Assembly (NCBI GenBank): GCA_021324115.1
Contig: JAJPJS010000027.1
Location: 62,001 to 126,000 of the forward strand
Length of the DNA: 64,000 nt
Direction of reading: 5' to 3'
DNA from: Nitrososphaerota archaeon
GTDB taxonomy: Archaea; Thermoproteota; Nitrososphaeria; Conexivisphaerales; DTJL01
Numbering within the stretch: position 1 is the stretch's first letter; each line of letters opens with the position of its first letter. Of this stretch, positions 34,161 to 42,591 are shown piece after piece. The translations under genes were made by a program, and so were the position numbers. The notes beneath the pieces were generated by a model that was given only the letters and a program-made list of their open reading frames with translations, was not told the DNA's origin and did not search any database.

Positions 34161-35330
34161 CTACACCAGAAGATCGTCCAGTCCCATGACGTTCACATCA
34201 TATTTTAGAGCACTCTTCATGTAGAAGCTGCCCTTCGGGGAATCCGTGGCCACGCTTTTCCATCCTCCCCATGTCCCTTCAGGGGTGAGGCTGGGGCACA
34301 CGTCCTTAAGGACCCTCGCACCGGCTTCATTCAGTTTTGAGATGTATCCTTTTTTCTCCGCCCGTTCATACACCGACCTGGAAATATGAAGAAGTGCGGG
34401 GACCCTGAACTTCTTTGTTTCCATCTTGCGCGATAATTCCCCTACTTCTTCCAGAGTATAAAAGGGGCAACCGAGTAACACAACCTGCGGCATTGATTTC
34501 GCGCTGTTCTCATCCTTAACATTCTGCAGTTCGGCTTTGGTGAAAGGGACTGTCTCGACGCCTCTAGGCGCATGGTCGAGAATTATGAACATGGGGGAGG
34601 AACCCGAAGTACCGATCCCCGCTCCCAAAGCTTTGCCTTCTGATTTTGTAATCCTGCCAACACCCGTTATACCGATCGGTTTGGAGGTGAGCTTGCCGGC
34701 AAAGATCCCCAGCAATCCAAAATCTGTGGGAGATTCTAATGGCGCCTCAACGTCAACCACGATGCCCGGCCTTCTGTTCCTGTCAAGATGCATCCCGGCA
34801 TTGGGTGTTTTGCCGGTAATTGCAGAGGCAAGCGCGCTGATAGCACTTTCCTTGTTTGTTTTCAGACCCATCATGGAATTCGCGTACAGGCAGGCAGAGC
34901 TTTCTGCCCATGCGACGTGGCTTCCCCTCCTTGGCGCATTATCAAACTCGTACGGAACGCACGTCATTGTGGGGGCGACGCCGAGCTTCTTGTAATATTC
35001 GACTATCTTGAGCTGCTTTGCGATGAACGAGGCTGGTGGGTTCAGTGATTTTGGATTCTCCAATTCGATACCACACGGATTCAGCGTCGTTCTGACGGAG
35101 ACCCTGCCGTCATCGCTGAATCGGTGCAGGAAATCTAGTCCTTCATCCCCAATGTTAGCATAATTGACTCCGGATATGTGTGCAGAAATAACAGGAATCA
35201 GCCTGTCCGCGCCGAGGTATTCGCCAATCGAAAGAAGGACCCGGTAAGATGCCGCGACCGCCTCCCCGTTCTCGCCATTCAGCGCTTTCTCTTCTCTTGC
35301 CGTGAGATACAATTCGGATGGTTCTCCCAT
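34161..35330 (-). CDS. Aconitase X / phosphomevalonate dehydratase, large subunit
   Basis: 389 residues of the AcnX family. In archaea this is the catalytic Fe-S subunit that dehydrates 5-phosphomevalonate to trans-anhydromevalonate 5-phosphate. It begins MGEPSELYLTAREEKAL; later come VRTTLNPCGIEL, GCPFYTLEEVGELS, KDVCPSLTPEGTWGGW and SFYMKSALKYDV, supplying the family cysteines. The small swivelling subunit (DUF126) is not fused and not adjacent. With mvk and ipk in the window this supports the archaeal rather than the Thermoplasma mevalonate-3-kinase route. Confidence 0.88.
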   Translation of the reverse strand: MGEPSELYLTAREEKALNGENGEAVAASYRVLLSIGEYLGADRLIPVISAHISGVNYANIGDEGLDFLHRFSDDGRVSVRTTLNPCGIELENPKSLNPPASFIAKQLKIVEYYKKLGVAPTMTCVPYEFDNAPRRGSHVAWAESSACLYANSMMGLKTNKESAISALASAITGKTPNAGMHLDRNRRPGIVVDVEAPLESPTDFGLLGIFAGKLTSKPIGITGVGRITKSEGKALGAGIGTSGSSPMFIILDHAPRGVETVPFTKAELQNVKDENSAKSMPQVVLLGCPFYTLEEVGELSRKMETKKFRVPALLHISRSVYERAEKKGYISKLNEAGARVLKDVCPSLTPEGTWGGWKSVATDSPKGSFYMKSALKYDVNVMGLDDLLV

Positions 35331-35341
35331 TCTGGTTATAA

Positions 35342-36187
35342 TTAACGGTTTTTGAATAAAAGTGAAGGGTAGAAATTACGTTTTCCGTTTGCCTCCTTAA
35401 GGTTATCCCATTCATTTAGTATAGAAACCGTAGTATTAGCTACGGATATCGCTTCACTTACCCCCGCCTCCTTGACAAACTCGTCTGTTTCTCTGTTCGC
35501 TATGACGGCACAGACGCACCCAGCACGAGCATGGTAGAGACCCGCCAGGGTGAATATGGTGGCCGATTCCATTTCGAAATTCACGATACCCGCTCGTTTT
35601 GCGTCATCTATTATTACCTCGGACTGATGTTGCATATAATCACGGAAGCCAGGCCTGCCCTGACCGGTGTAGAAGGAATCCGTGCTCGCGGTTACGCCGA
35701 GGGTGTACCTTACGCCAAGCGATTCTGCCGCCTGAACCATTGCTGCTACGACTTCGTAGTTTGCCATGGCAGGGTATCCTGTCCAGACATACTGGCTGCT
35801 TGTGCCATCTAGCCTTACCGAACCTGTTGAAATTACAACATCGCCAACCCTGGTTCCCTTTGAAAGCGCTCCTGTCGTTCCTACACGAATAAATGTATCC
35901 GCACCAACCCTCAGCAGCTCCTCCACGACGATCGCAGCCGCCGGCCCCCCTATTCCTGTTGATGTACATGAAACAGGTGAGCCCTTGAACTTTCCAGTAT
36001 ATGTTATGAACTCACGGTGCTGTGCGACCTTTCTTCTCGAACTCCATTGGGAAGCGATCTTTTGGACCCTGTCAGGGTCGCCAGGAAGAAGAACATATCT
36101 CGCCACATCACCAGGACCACATGAAATATGATACTGTACGTGGGCTCTGTCTTCTGGTCGAGCTGCGGAAAGCAGTTTCTTTACCAA
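35342..36187 (-). CDS. udp: Uridine phosphorylase family enzyme
   Basis: 281 residues of the PNP/UDP phosphorylase fold. QYHISCGPGDVARYVLLPGD is the uridine phosphorylase N-terminus (nucleoside and phosphate site), TSTGIGGPAAAI and RVGTTGAL follow, and NFEMESATIFTL near residue 205 binds ribose. Pyrimidine nucleoside salvage is likely; the exact base specificity cannot be read from the sequence. It ends 11 bases before the aconitase X start. Confidence 0.92.
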   Translation of the reverse strand: MVKKLLSAARPEDRAHVQYHISCGPGDVARYVLLPGDPDRVQKIASQWSSRRKVAQHREFITYTGKFKGSPVSCTSTGIGGPAAAIVVEELLRVGADTFIRVGTTGALSKGTRVGDVVISTGSVRLDGTSSQYVWTGYPAMANYEVVAAMVQAAESLGVRYTLGVTASTDSFYTGQGRPGFRDYMQHQSEVIIDDAKRAGIVNFEMESATIFTLAGLYHARAGCVCAVIANRETDEFVKEAGVSEAISVANTTVSILNEWDNLKEANGKRNFYPSLLFKNR

Positions 36188-36514
36188 TACTCATCAGGGT
36201 TTGATTGGACCAAGTTTTAGGTTTTGTTGTTTGGCCGTATTTGCCCCAGACTTTCTTGCAATTCGCGGAAAAGATTGGTTGCTGGAAAGTTGTGTCTCTC
36301 AGCTGAAATCCTCTTCATCTTGGCTCATTCATTTAAGATTGTGAATATTCCGGCATCGCCACAGAACTGCCCTCTACCCCTTACCAAGCGATATTCGAAC
36401 CTTGATCGGTAACCAGAGAGGAGGCAAACATATGATTAAAGCGTATGACTATGTCCCGTGGTAAAATGCGCCGAGGGTGAGATTTGAACTCACGAGTCCT
36501 TTCGGACACAGGCT

Positions 36515-36526
36515 CCCTGTGCCCGG
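36515..36526 (-). other. tRNA-Ser intron 2, canonical 37/38
   Basis: CCGGGCACAGGG, 12 nt. Bulges AGC and GGA, each cut after the second base, flank a central helix CTGG/ACAG with three pairs and one mismatch. The outer helix is the anticodon stem formed after removal of intron 1, so the order of splicing may matter. Confidence 0.7.
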
Positions 36527-36534
36527 CTCCAGGC

Positions 36535-36545
36535 TTGGGCCGTGT
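36535..36545 (-). other. tRNA-Ser intron 1, position 29/30
   Basis: ACACGGCCCAA, 11 nt. It can form a bulge-helix-bulge: outer AGG/CCT, central helix GGGC/GCCC, bulges AGA and AAG, each cut after the second base. This gives exactly the boundaries needed to rebuild the anticodon stem. Confidence 0.78.
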
Positions 36546-36587
36546 CTGCCCCCTACCAGGCTAGGGTACCTCGGCACGTTTCGGGAG

Positions 36588-36598
36588 TTATTTTATGC
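36588..36598 (-). promoter_or_regulatory. TATA box of tRNA-Ser
   Basis: The minus-strand sequence GCATAAAATAA lies 13-23 bases before the tRNA 5' end. It is the only AT-rich element in front of the gene. Confidence 0.4.
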
Positions 36599-36687
36599 CG
36601 TATTAAAACCCTATTCAGCGCGATCTTTTCCAGCGAAGTTAGTTTGAACATGATTGAAGGTTCTGTAATCCTTTGGGGGTTCCTCAA

Positions 36688-37695
36688 TCATCTCGCGGAT
36701 GCGACCTCATGTTTCTTCCACCCCTGTGGATACGTTCCAGATGGCATGACTACACGATCGACCTTTGCGGCTATTCCATGGATGGCCTCTGCTAGTTGCA
36801 CAAAATCGAGATTCGAAGTGCCAAGGGCAACGAGTTCCCCCTTCTGAGTGTATATTGCGACATGGTCTCCCTTCTGAAGCTCCGGCATCACACGGGCAAT
36901 CCCTGGCACCGCCACCTGCGCCCCATGACACACTGCGTCCACCGCGGAATCCTTTATCACCAGAGCCTTCATGTGTGACAGTGCTCTTTCAATCGGCCAG
37001 AGTGTTTCGCGCAGCTGCTCCTCTGACCCCTTATCTCTGTAATGTCTGTACGATAATGCAAGCTCCTGAAGTCTTACAAACCCGTCCTTCTCTGAAATGT
37101 TACAAACCCTGGTTCTTCTGAGTTCAACCATTGTGGCACCGACCCCCAGAACCTCCCCCATGTCGTACACAAGCTTTCTGATGTAGGTCCCGGCTTCGCA
37201 TGTCACCCTAAGTAGTGCGAGGTTCCCGCTTCTTTCCACCAGTTCGATTTCGTATATTGTCCTCTTTCTTGTCACCCTCTTGACGCTTGAACGCTCCGGC
37301 GGCCTCTGGTAAATTTCCGATGTGAATTCAGAAAGCACGGACAGCAGTTCTCCTTCGGGCACGGGGCTGTGCAACCTCATGACAGCATGATATTCCTTGG
37401 GGCCCAGCAGCAATGTGCCAAGCGCCTTTGTGGCGTGATTGATCCCGATGGGCAGGAGGCCGGTCGCCATTGGGTCAAGCGTACCACTGTGACCCGCGGT
37501 CTCGACCTCGAGAAGCTTTCTCACCCATGCAACCACCTGATGGCTCAGCTGACCTCCTGGTTTGTCGAGTGGAATGAAACCATACTTTAACAGCTCGGGC
37601 ACCGGCCTCTGATCTGGCTGATGACCAAACTGTCCCTCAGACTCCTCCCCTATGACCTTCAGTCCGGCAAATATCTTATCTCTGAGCGAATTCAA
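36688..37695 (-). CDS. cbf5: tRNA/rRNA pseudouridine synthase Cbf5
   Basis: 335 residues. Catalytic subunit of H/ACA sRNPs, also able to modify tRNA U55. GFIPLDKPGGQLSHQVVAWV, the active-site AGHSGTLDPMATGLLPI (catalytic Asp in GTLDP), EAGTYIRKLVYDMGEVLGVG, and a PUA domain from about residue 245 (KALVIKDSAVDAVCHGAQV... GDHVAIYTQKGELVALG). It overlaps cmk by 4 bases; the L14e gene that often stands here is absent. Confidence 0.96.
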   Translation of the reverse strand: MNSLRDKIFAGLKVIGEESEGQFGHQPDQRPVPELLKYGFIPLDKPGGQLSHQVVAWVRKLLEVETAGHSGTLDPMATGLLPIGINHATKALGTLLLGPKEYHAVMRLHSPVPEGELLSVLSEFTSEIYQRPPERSSVKRVTRKRTIYEIELVERSGNLALLRVTCEAGTYIRKLVYDMGEVLGVGATMVELRRTRVCNISEKDGFVRLQELALSYRHYRDKGSEEQLRETLWPIERALSHMKALVIKDSAVDAVCHGAQVAVPGIARVMPELQKGDHVAIYTQKGELVALGTSNLDFVQLAEAIHGIAAKVDRVVMPSGTYPQGWKKHEVASAR

Positions 37696-38267
37696 TCCAC
37701 AGCAGCCCGGTCCGTTACAAGTCTCACGTAATCGATGACTATCTGACTAACGGCCTCCGCATCGATCATCTCTGTATTCACCATCAGGTCGAAAACGGAA
37801 AGGTCCTTGTCGAAGTCGTACCCATACATCTTCTTATAAAGCTCGGCATTCTCGGTGTCCCTCATCTTGACAATTTTGAGGGCATCGCTTACGGGTATCT
37901 TGTCCCTTCTTGCCATCCTTCTGGCCCTCGTAGACTGGGAGCCCTTCAACCAGACCTTGATGCCACCCGGGTTCAGCCAGGGGATGGCGTAACTCGTGAT
38001 TATATGGTCCCCCTTTGCGACCAGCCCCTGAAGTCTTCTGTCAACTTCGAGGTCGTACTTGTAATCCTTTGCCCTTTCCCTTAGAAACTTCTGCCCTTCC
38101 TTTGTGTCCCACCACTCCTCTCCCCCAACCTTGTAACCCTGCTCCTTTGCCAGCTCCTTCAGCATGTCACCTCCCGACACGTATTTTACAGGGAGCCGCT
38201 TTGCGATTATCTTTGCCACGGTGGTCTTGCCCACGGCCGGTGGGCCGGATATCACGATTGTTTGCAT
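37692..38267 (-). CDS. cmk: Cytidylate kinase
   Basis: Phosphorylates CMP and dCMP. 191 residues from ATG 38267: P-loop ISGPPAVGKTTVAKIIA, YVSGGDMLKELAKEQG, RLQGLVAKGDHIITSY, RAR-type lid, KKMYGYDFDKDLSVFDLMVNT. GGTGA lies 10 bases before this ATG. An alternative ATG at 38288 overlaps the DUF106 stop as ATGA and would add seven residues. Confidence 0.94.
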   Translation of the reverse strand: MQTIVISGPPAVGKTTVAKIIAKRLPVKYVSGGDMLKELAKEQGYKVGGEEWWDTKEGQKFLRERAKDYKYDLEVDRRLQGLVAKGDHIITSYAIPWLNPGGIKVWLKGSQSTRARRMARRDKIPVSDALKIVKMRDTENAELYKKMYGYDFDKDLSVFDLMVNTEMIDAEAVSQIVIDYVRLVTDRAAVD

Positions 38268-38284
38268 GAAGCAGGGTTCACCCT

Positions 38285-38791
38285 TCATTGGATCGTTATG
38301 CTGGTGCCCATTATGCGACTGACTACAAGGTTGAACACAGTGTATGTGAGGAAATACCAGGAGAACAGTGTAAGGCCAAACCCTGAATGAAACGGTTGAA
38401 CGGCCGTGATGAGCAGCAGATTGAAGTTGTATGGGGAAACCGCGATGATCTTCGTGAAGCCGATCAGGTAGCCCAGTACGTAGTATATGCCGGTCAGAGG
38501 CAGAAGATATGAGAAGGACACCCTAAGCCGTTCCTTCTGAGCCTTTGTGTAGGGGTCCTGCACGCTCTTCATCTTCTTTTTGAGTTTATCCACCTTCGCC
38601 TGATCCCTTTCCCTCATGGCCTGTCTGTATTCCTTCATGAACGCGTTGTAATCTCTTGTCGCAATCCTCATCTGATTGACGTCAGTCTTCTTCAGTATTA
38701 CGAAGTTTGCGATGAAGCTGGCTATGGCCTCGATCGGCATGATGAATACTGTGACCAGAGGGTATGAGAGAAGGGAAGATAGGTCGAACAT
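38285..38791 (-). CDS. DUF106 membrane protein (EMC3/TMCO1-like)
   Basis: 168 residues: an N-terminal membrane helix (LVTVFIMPIEAIASFIANFV), a charged coiled coil (about 48-88, RDYNAFMKEYRQAMRERDQA), then two or three membrane segments (LLPLTGIYYVLGYLIGF, LTLFSWYFLTYTVFNLVV). Archaeal DUF106 belongs to the YidC/Oxa1/EMC3 insertase superfamily, so a role beside SecY in membrane protein insertion is likely. It is located in the secY operon. Confidence 0.92.
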   Translation of the reverse strand: MFDLSSLLSYPLVTVFIMPIEAIASFIANFVILKKTDVNQMRIATRDYNAFMKEYRQAMRERDQAKVDKLKKKMKSVQDPYTKAQKERLRVSFSYLLPLTGIYYVLGYLIGFTKIIAVSPYNFNLLLITAVQPFHSGFGLTLFSWYFLTYTVFNLVVSRIMGTSITIQ

Positions 38792-38800
38792 ATCAGCAAC

Positions 38801-38923
38801 TCACACTCGGCTTATGCATCGCTCCCTGCCTGACACAGACATCTCCGGGCTCCGCTTGACTCTGAACCGGCGGAATATATCCGCAATGAACGCCTGCACC
38901 GTTTTCTGCAGCCACTCGCCCAC
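38801..38923 (-). CDS. Possible 40-residue basic peptide
   Basis: An unassigned open frame in the 177-base gap between adk and DUF106, starting at GTG and ending TGA ten bases before the DUF106 ATG. The first half is an amphipathic helix (VQAFIADIFRRFRVKR); the second half is basic and polar. No good Shine-Dalgarno is present and I recognise no family. It could be a small protein of the secretion operon or chance. Confidence 0.2.
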   Translation of the reverse strand: MGEWLQKTVQAFIADIFRRFRVKRSPEMSVSGRERCISRV

Positions 38924-38968
38924 CTGCCCGCAACACTGCTACACCCATCAACCCACTCAGTTATCAGT

Positions 38969-39550
38969 TTATTCGGCCCTTATCGTGCTCAGGAATTCCT
39001 TCATGGCCAGTTCTGCTCCGCTTTCTTCATTATTTATTATTTTCATGGGCGCCCCGGTTTCAGCGGATGCGATCACCATGAACTGCCTGGAAAGCTCGAG
39101 TTCGGCTTCTATGTCCTCGGGCCTTTCCTCATCTCTCTTTCTTGTAGGGTCATTGCGCCTCCGGCTGAGTATCGACTGCACGGCAGCCTGTATCATGACT
39201 ATGTGTGTCGGGTTCAGCGTCTTCAGAACCTCGATCGGGAGCCCTGGCCAGAATCCTTCGGGTGTCCTGATTACAAAGTGAGTGTCTATCAGGACGAAGT
39301 CTGCCTGCATGTCGTATATCTTCTTCGCAGCCTTCAGCTGCAGCTGCCTTTGAGTTTCCACAGGAAGAAACCTGAGCCTGTCCCTGTCTGAAACACCGAG
39401 TTTCTTGGCTTCATCCAGCATCACGGAGCCGAACACGACCAGAAGTACGCTCCTTGAAGATGCCCTTATCGATTCGGCTGCCCTGCTGAGGATCGTGGTC
39501 TTTCCGACTCCGGGAAGGCCACCGACCAGCACCCTGCTATGACCGGCCAA
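38969..39550 (-). CDS. adkA: Adenylate kinase, archaeal AdkA type
   Basis: 193 residues: P-loop VGGLPGVGKTTILSRA, LVVFGSVMLDEAKKLGV, RDRLRFLPVETQRQLQ, and FVLIDTHFVIRTPEGFWPGL, the trimeric archaeal adenylate kinase pattern. It starts at TTG 39550, overlapping the secY end by 14 bases; GTG at 39532 is an alternative. Confidence 0.95.
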   Translation of the reverse strand: MAGHSRVLVGGLPGVGKTTILSRAAESIRASSRSVLLVVFGSVMLDEAKKLGVSDRDRLRFLPVETQRQLQLKAAKKIYDMQADFVLIDTHFVIRTPEGFWPGLPIEVLKTLNPTHIVMIQAAVQSILSRRRNDPTRKRDEERPEDIEAELELSRQFMVIASAETGAPMKIINNEESGAELAMKEFLSTIRAE

Positions 39551-40976
39551 TCAAACCGCCCAGCCTTGGCATGAGTTCGTCCACCTGTTCCTTCACGAAT
39601 GTCTGGTAGTACTGGAGTATGATGTCTATCATCAGAAGGAGGCCTATACCCGAGCCACCAAACACACCCAGGACGCTCGATACGCTCGCGATCACCCCTA
39701 CAAGTATACCTCCGATTATGGTCACCGATGGGATGTACTTCGCAAGCACCATCCCGAGTGAATTCGTCGTGCTTCTGAAGCCGGGCACGACCACCTGTGC
39801 GTCGAGAAGGCTCTTGGCTGCCTTCTCCGGGGACATGCCGCCCAGCTCAACCCACAGCCGGGCGAAGATCACACTCATGAAGATCATGAAGGCGACGGAC
39901 GTGAGCGTCTGCAGAGGCTCCGTCGCAGCCTGGCCAAGTGATGTAGGCACGACAAGGTAGTACAGCAACCCTCCGGTCAGAACAGGCTGACCCCCCGACG
40001 CGCCGGAGGATGTGTAGGTGGCCAGAAGGTTGACAAGCCAGTTACCCGTGCCTGTTCCAAGCCTCGAAACAAGAAGTAAGGAGAAGAACTGCAGGTTGGC
40101 AATAAGTGCCCCCACAAGTATCACCGGTATGTTGCTTACGTAAAGAAGCTTGATCGGGTAGACGCCGGTGAATCCCTTGTACTTTTGCGAAGATATAGGT
40201 ACTTCTATCCTGACGCCTTCGAGGTATATTATGAAAAGCATCATGGCGATCGTCGCAATAAAACCGATCAGAGCCGGCTCTATCCCTCTGTATACGATCG
40301 TCGGAAGGGTTCCGGTAAGAGTCGCATTCACCGTCGCGGGGATGAACCCGACATATCCAACGCCACCAACGCTTATCGGGCTGAACAGGTCAAGCATGAA
40401 CCTGAGTGCGACGCCGGCCATGATGAAGAGGCTGATACCGCTGCCAAACCCCCAGCCTCTCTGAATCATCTGGTCAAGCATGAAAACCACCATGCTGGCG
40501 GCTATGAGTTCAAGCATCACGATTATGGCCGTCTCTGTGCTAAGTACCGCCCCGCTTGGCCCCCTGAGGTATCCGCTCAGGGTGTAGAGCACGGCCTCGG
40601 CTACTATGAAGCCAACCGTGAAAACCTTGTTGAAGGCAGTGAAGGTGGACCTGTCCTCAGGCTTTCCAAAGTCAAGTTTGATGAGTTCTGAACCCACAAG
40701 CAGCTGACTGATGAGGCCTGCGGTTACAATAGGGCCAATCCCTAACTCCATCAGGGAGCCCTGTGAGGAGGCGAATATCGTCCTCAGGAGAGAAGCCGAG
40801 TTGGCCTGGCTTCCTGCGGTCGAAACGCCGTAGAGCGGCACTTCAGACATAACTAGAAAGAGAACGAGGGCTATGGCGGTCCAGATGAATTTTTCTGTGA
40901 TTGAGGGCTTCCTGGTAGGTTTTGGGATTTCAGGAAGCACGGAGGCCGCGCCCCTGATTACATCACCTATGGCCAC
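39537..40976 (-). CDS. secY: Protein translocase subunit SecY
   Basis: 479 residues with ten membrane segments forming the protein-conducting channel. The N-terminus IPKPTRKPSITEKFIWTAIA, the plug region after segment 1 (EVPLYGVSTAGSQANSA), LQFFSLLLVSRLGTG and GFRSTTNSLGMVLAKYIPSV are typical of archaeal SecY. It follows rpl15 after 6 bases, so ribosomal and translocon genes share one transcript. Confidence 0.97.
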   Translation of the reverse strand: MAIGDVIRGAASVLPEIPKPTRKPSITEKFIWTAIALVLFLVMSEVPLYGVSTAGSQANSASLLRTIFASSQGSLMELGIGPIVTAGLISQLLVGSELIKLDFGKPEDRSTFTAFNKVFTVGFIVAEAVLYTLSGYLRGPSGAVLSTETAIIVMLELIAASMVVFMLDQMIQRGWGFGSGISLFIMAGVALRFMLDLFSPISVGGVGYVGFIPATVNATLTGTLPTIVYRGIEPALIGFIATIAMMLFIIYLEGVRIEVPISSQKYKGFTGVYPIKLLYVSNIPVILVGALIANLQFFSLLLVSRLGTGTGNWLVNLLATYTSSGASGGQPVLTGGLLYYLVVPTSLGQAATEPLQTLTSVAFMIFMSVIFARLWVELGGMSPEKAAKSLLDAQVVVPGFRSTTNSLGMVLAKYIPSVTIIGGILVGVIASVSSVLGVFGGSGIGLLLMIDIILQYYQTFVKEQVDELMPRLGGLIGRS

Positions 40977-40982
40977 TACTCT

Positions 40983-41414
40983 CTAAGCCCCCTCCACCCT
41001 TCCGCCCGCGGCTTCGAGCTTCGCCACCGCAGATTTTGTAGCTGCCCGAACCTTGACGACCACTGCCCTTTTGACCGAACCTCCTCCAAGCAGTTTTTCA
41101 ACACCCAGAGCAGTAAGGTCGATTACGGGAAGCCCGGAGTCTTTGTCACCTTCGATTGCACCGTTAGCCGTCGGCAGGTCGTCCAGTTGGGAGACGTTCA
41201 ACCACCTTTTTGTGCTGTTCGGGGAGGGAGGGACAAATCCATGGGAGCCAAAATAGTCCGGAGCATACTTGACCACCCAGCTCCATTTATGCTTGTGAAG
41301 ACCGGCCTTGCCGTATCCTCCCTTGGCACCATGCTTCCTGTGCTGTCCCACCTGCCCCCAGCCCAGGGTTCGGCCTCCCTTTCTCTTCCTCATCTTCCTG
41401 ATCCGTGTTGGCAT
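40983..41414 (-). CDS. rpl15: Ribosomal protein uL15
   Basis: 143 residues: TRIRKMRKRKGGRTLGWGQVGQHR in overlapping parts, GGYGKAGLHKHKWSW, and a C-terminal VIDLTALGVEKLLGGG followed by AVVVKVRAATKSAVAKLEAAGG. Archaeal form with the extended Gly/Arg/His-rich N-terminus. Confidence 0.97.
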   Translation of the reverse strand: MPTRIRKMRKRKGGRTLGWGQVGQHRKHGAKGGYGKAGLHKHKWSWVVKYAPDYFGSHGFVPPSPNSTKRWLNVSQLDDLPTANGAIEGDKDSGLPVIDLTALGVEKLLGGGSVKRAVVVKVRAATKSAVAKLEAAGGRVEGA

Positions 41415-41469
41415 TACCAGAACACCATTCCTGACCCGGGGGACACTTTTACCACCTTTCTGGCACCTC

Positions 41470-41934
41470 TTAAATCATTCGTTCAACGAGCTTTGGAAGC
41501 TCGGGGTTCTCGGCAAGCAGGCCTCCGGCTCCGTAGAACCTGTTGGCCGGTCTGGGATAACCTCCCCTGGGTGGGGCAAGGTTAAATGTGTGGAGAAACT
41601 TTTTCACTTCCCCCCACTTCACTTCTCCACCAAGCAACTTATCGGCGAGCTCCTCGGCACCATCAAATCCTGCTGCCTTGAAATCGTTCTGCGTGGGGCG
41701 TCTGCTCCCTGGGAGCCTAACCCTTTCATGGATAAGCTTCACAAGCAACTCCTTCTCCACCCTTGACCAGGCAACACTCGTCGCGGCCACCTTCAGCATT
41801 CCCAGTGTGGGTGGGTCGTCCTGAACAAGCGTCGCACTGTACTTGGTGTTCAATCCAAGGCGTCTCATGGACTCTGACGCCTCGGACCTAACATTCAGTG
41901 TGCCCCTGAGCCGCACAACAAGCAGTAGACCCAT
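41470..41934 (-). CDS. rpl30: Ribosomal protein uL30
   Basis: 154 residues, the long archaeal/eukaryotic version: VVRLRGTLNVRSEASESMRRLGL, then RVRLPGSRRPTQNDF and FNLAPPRGGYPRPANRFYGAGG (in overlapping parts). The gap to rps5 is 7 bases. Confidence 0.96.
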   Translation of the reverse strand: MGLLLVVRLRGTLNVRSEASESMRRLGLNTKYSATLVQDDPPTLGMLKVAATSVAWSRVEKELLVKLIHERVRLPGSRRPTQNDFKAAGFDGAEELADKLLGGEVKWGEVKKFLHTFNLAPPRGGYPRPANRFYGAGGLLAENPELPKLVERMI

Positions 41935-41941
41935 TTTCCTG

Positions 41942-42574
41942 TCACCCGGTTGGCGTCAGAAGCTTGTACATATTCAGAAAAGCGTCGTATAGGGCGTTGG
42001 AGACTGAGGAGGGGGTGCTCGTCTTGCCGAATGTCACTGTCCAGCAGTCCTTTATTCCTGCGATACCAAGAAGACTCTTCAGTGTTTCGCCGGCAACGAG
42101 TCCCAGGCCCCTTGGTGCAGGAAGCACGGTCACCTTCACGCTTCCGCTTTTCCCTTCCAGTCTGAAGGGGACCGAATGGTTTGTTCCGCACCTGCATTCC
42201 CAGCTCCCGCAACCCTGAACGACAGGAATTATGTTAAGCATCGCAACCACGGTGGCCTTGTCGATGGCTGTCCTCATCTGGGGGGCCTTTGCGTGTCCCA
42301 CACCGAACCATCCGTCCTCCTCGCCGACAGCCACCACAGCCCTGAACCTGGTGAGCTCCCCTGCGTCCGTCTGTTTTTGGACTATACCAACTCCAACCAC
42401 ATAGCTCTTCAGATTTGGCAGAAGCGTCTTTACTATTTCGGGTTCTCTGATCTTCCAGCCATTTTCGAAAACTTCCTGAAGAGAAGTTACCTTCCCTCCT
42501 GCAACAAGCTGCCCCAGCTTGGTACGTGGAACCCAGGGGGGCGCTTCCTCTTCGTACCTCTGTCTACCACTCAT
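41942..42574 (-). CDS. rps5: Ribosomal protein uS5
   Basis: 210 residues: WVPRTKLGQLVAGGKVTSLQE at the N-terminus, RFRAVVAVGEEDGWFGVGHAKA, the archaeal cysteine cluster CGSWECRCG and APRGLGLVAGETLKSLLGIAGI. Decoding-site protein. Confidence 0.97.
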   Translation of the reverse strand: MSGRQRYEEEAPPWVPRTKLGQLVAGGKVTSLQEVFENGWKIREPEIVKTLLPNLKSYVVGVGIVQKQTDAGELTRFRAVVAVGEEDGWFGVGHAKAPQMRTAIDKATVVAMLNIIPVVQGCGSWECRCGTNHSVPFRLEGKSGSVKVTVLPAPRGLGLVAGETLKSLLGIAGIKDCWTVTFGKTSTPSSVSNALYDAFLNMYKLLTPTG

Positions 42575-42591
42575 GATCGATAATCACTCAC

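Larger units (their letters stand above)
36469..36575 (-). tRNA. tRNA-Ser(GGA) with two short introns
   Basis: The acceptor stem GCCGAGG/CCTCGGC, T arm GTGAG-TTCAAAT-CTCAC, long variable arm GTCC-GAAA-GGAC and discriminator G73 identify a serine tRNA. The unspliced anticodon arm lacks U33. Removing 11 nt (36545-36535) and 12 nt (36526-36515) restores a perfect five-pair anticodon stem CAGGC/GCCTG with loop CTGGAGA, anticodon GGA (36530-36528). The mature length is 84 nt. CCA is not encoded. A TATA element lies at 36588-36598. Confidence 0.88.

Noticed and set aside
36515-36545. Reading the tRNA-Ser anticodon arm as a single long intron
   Set aside because: No single excision leaves U33 with a paired five-base stem; only the two-intron solution rebuilds both.
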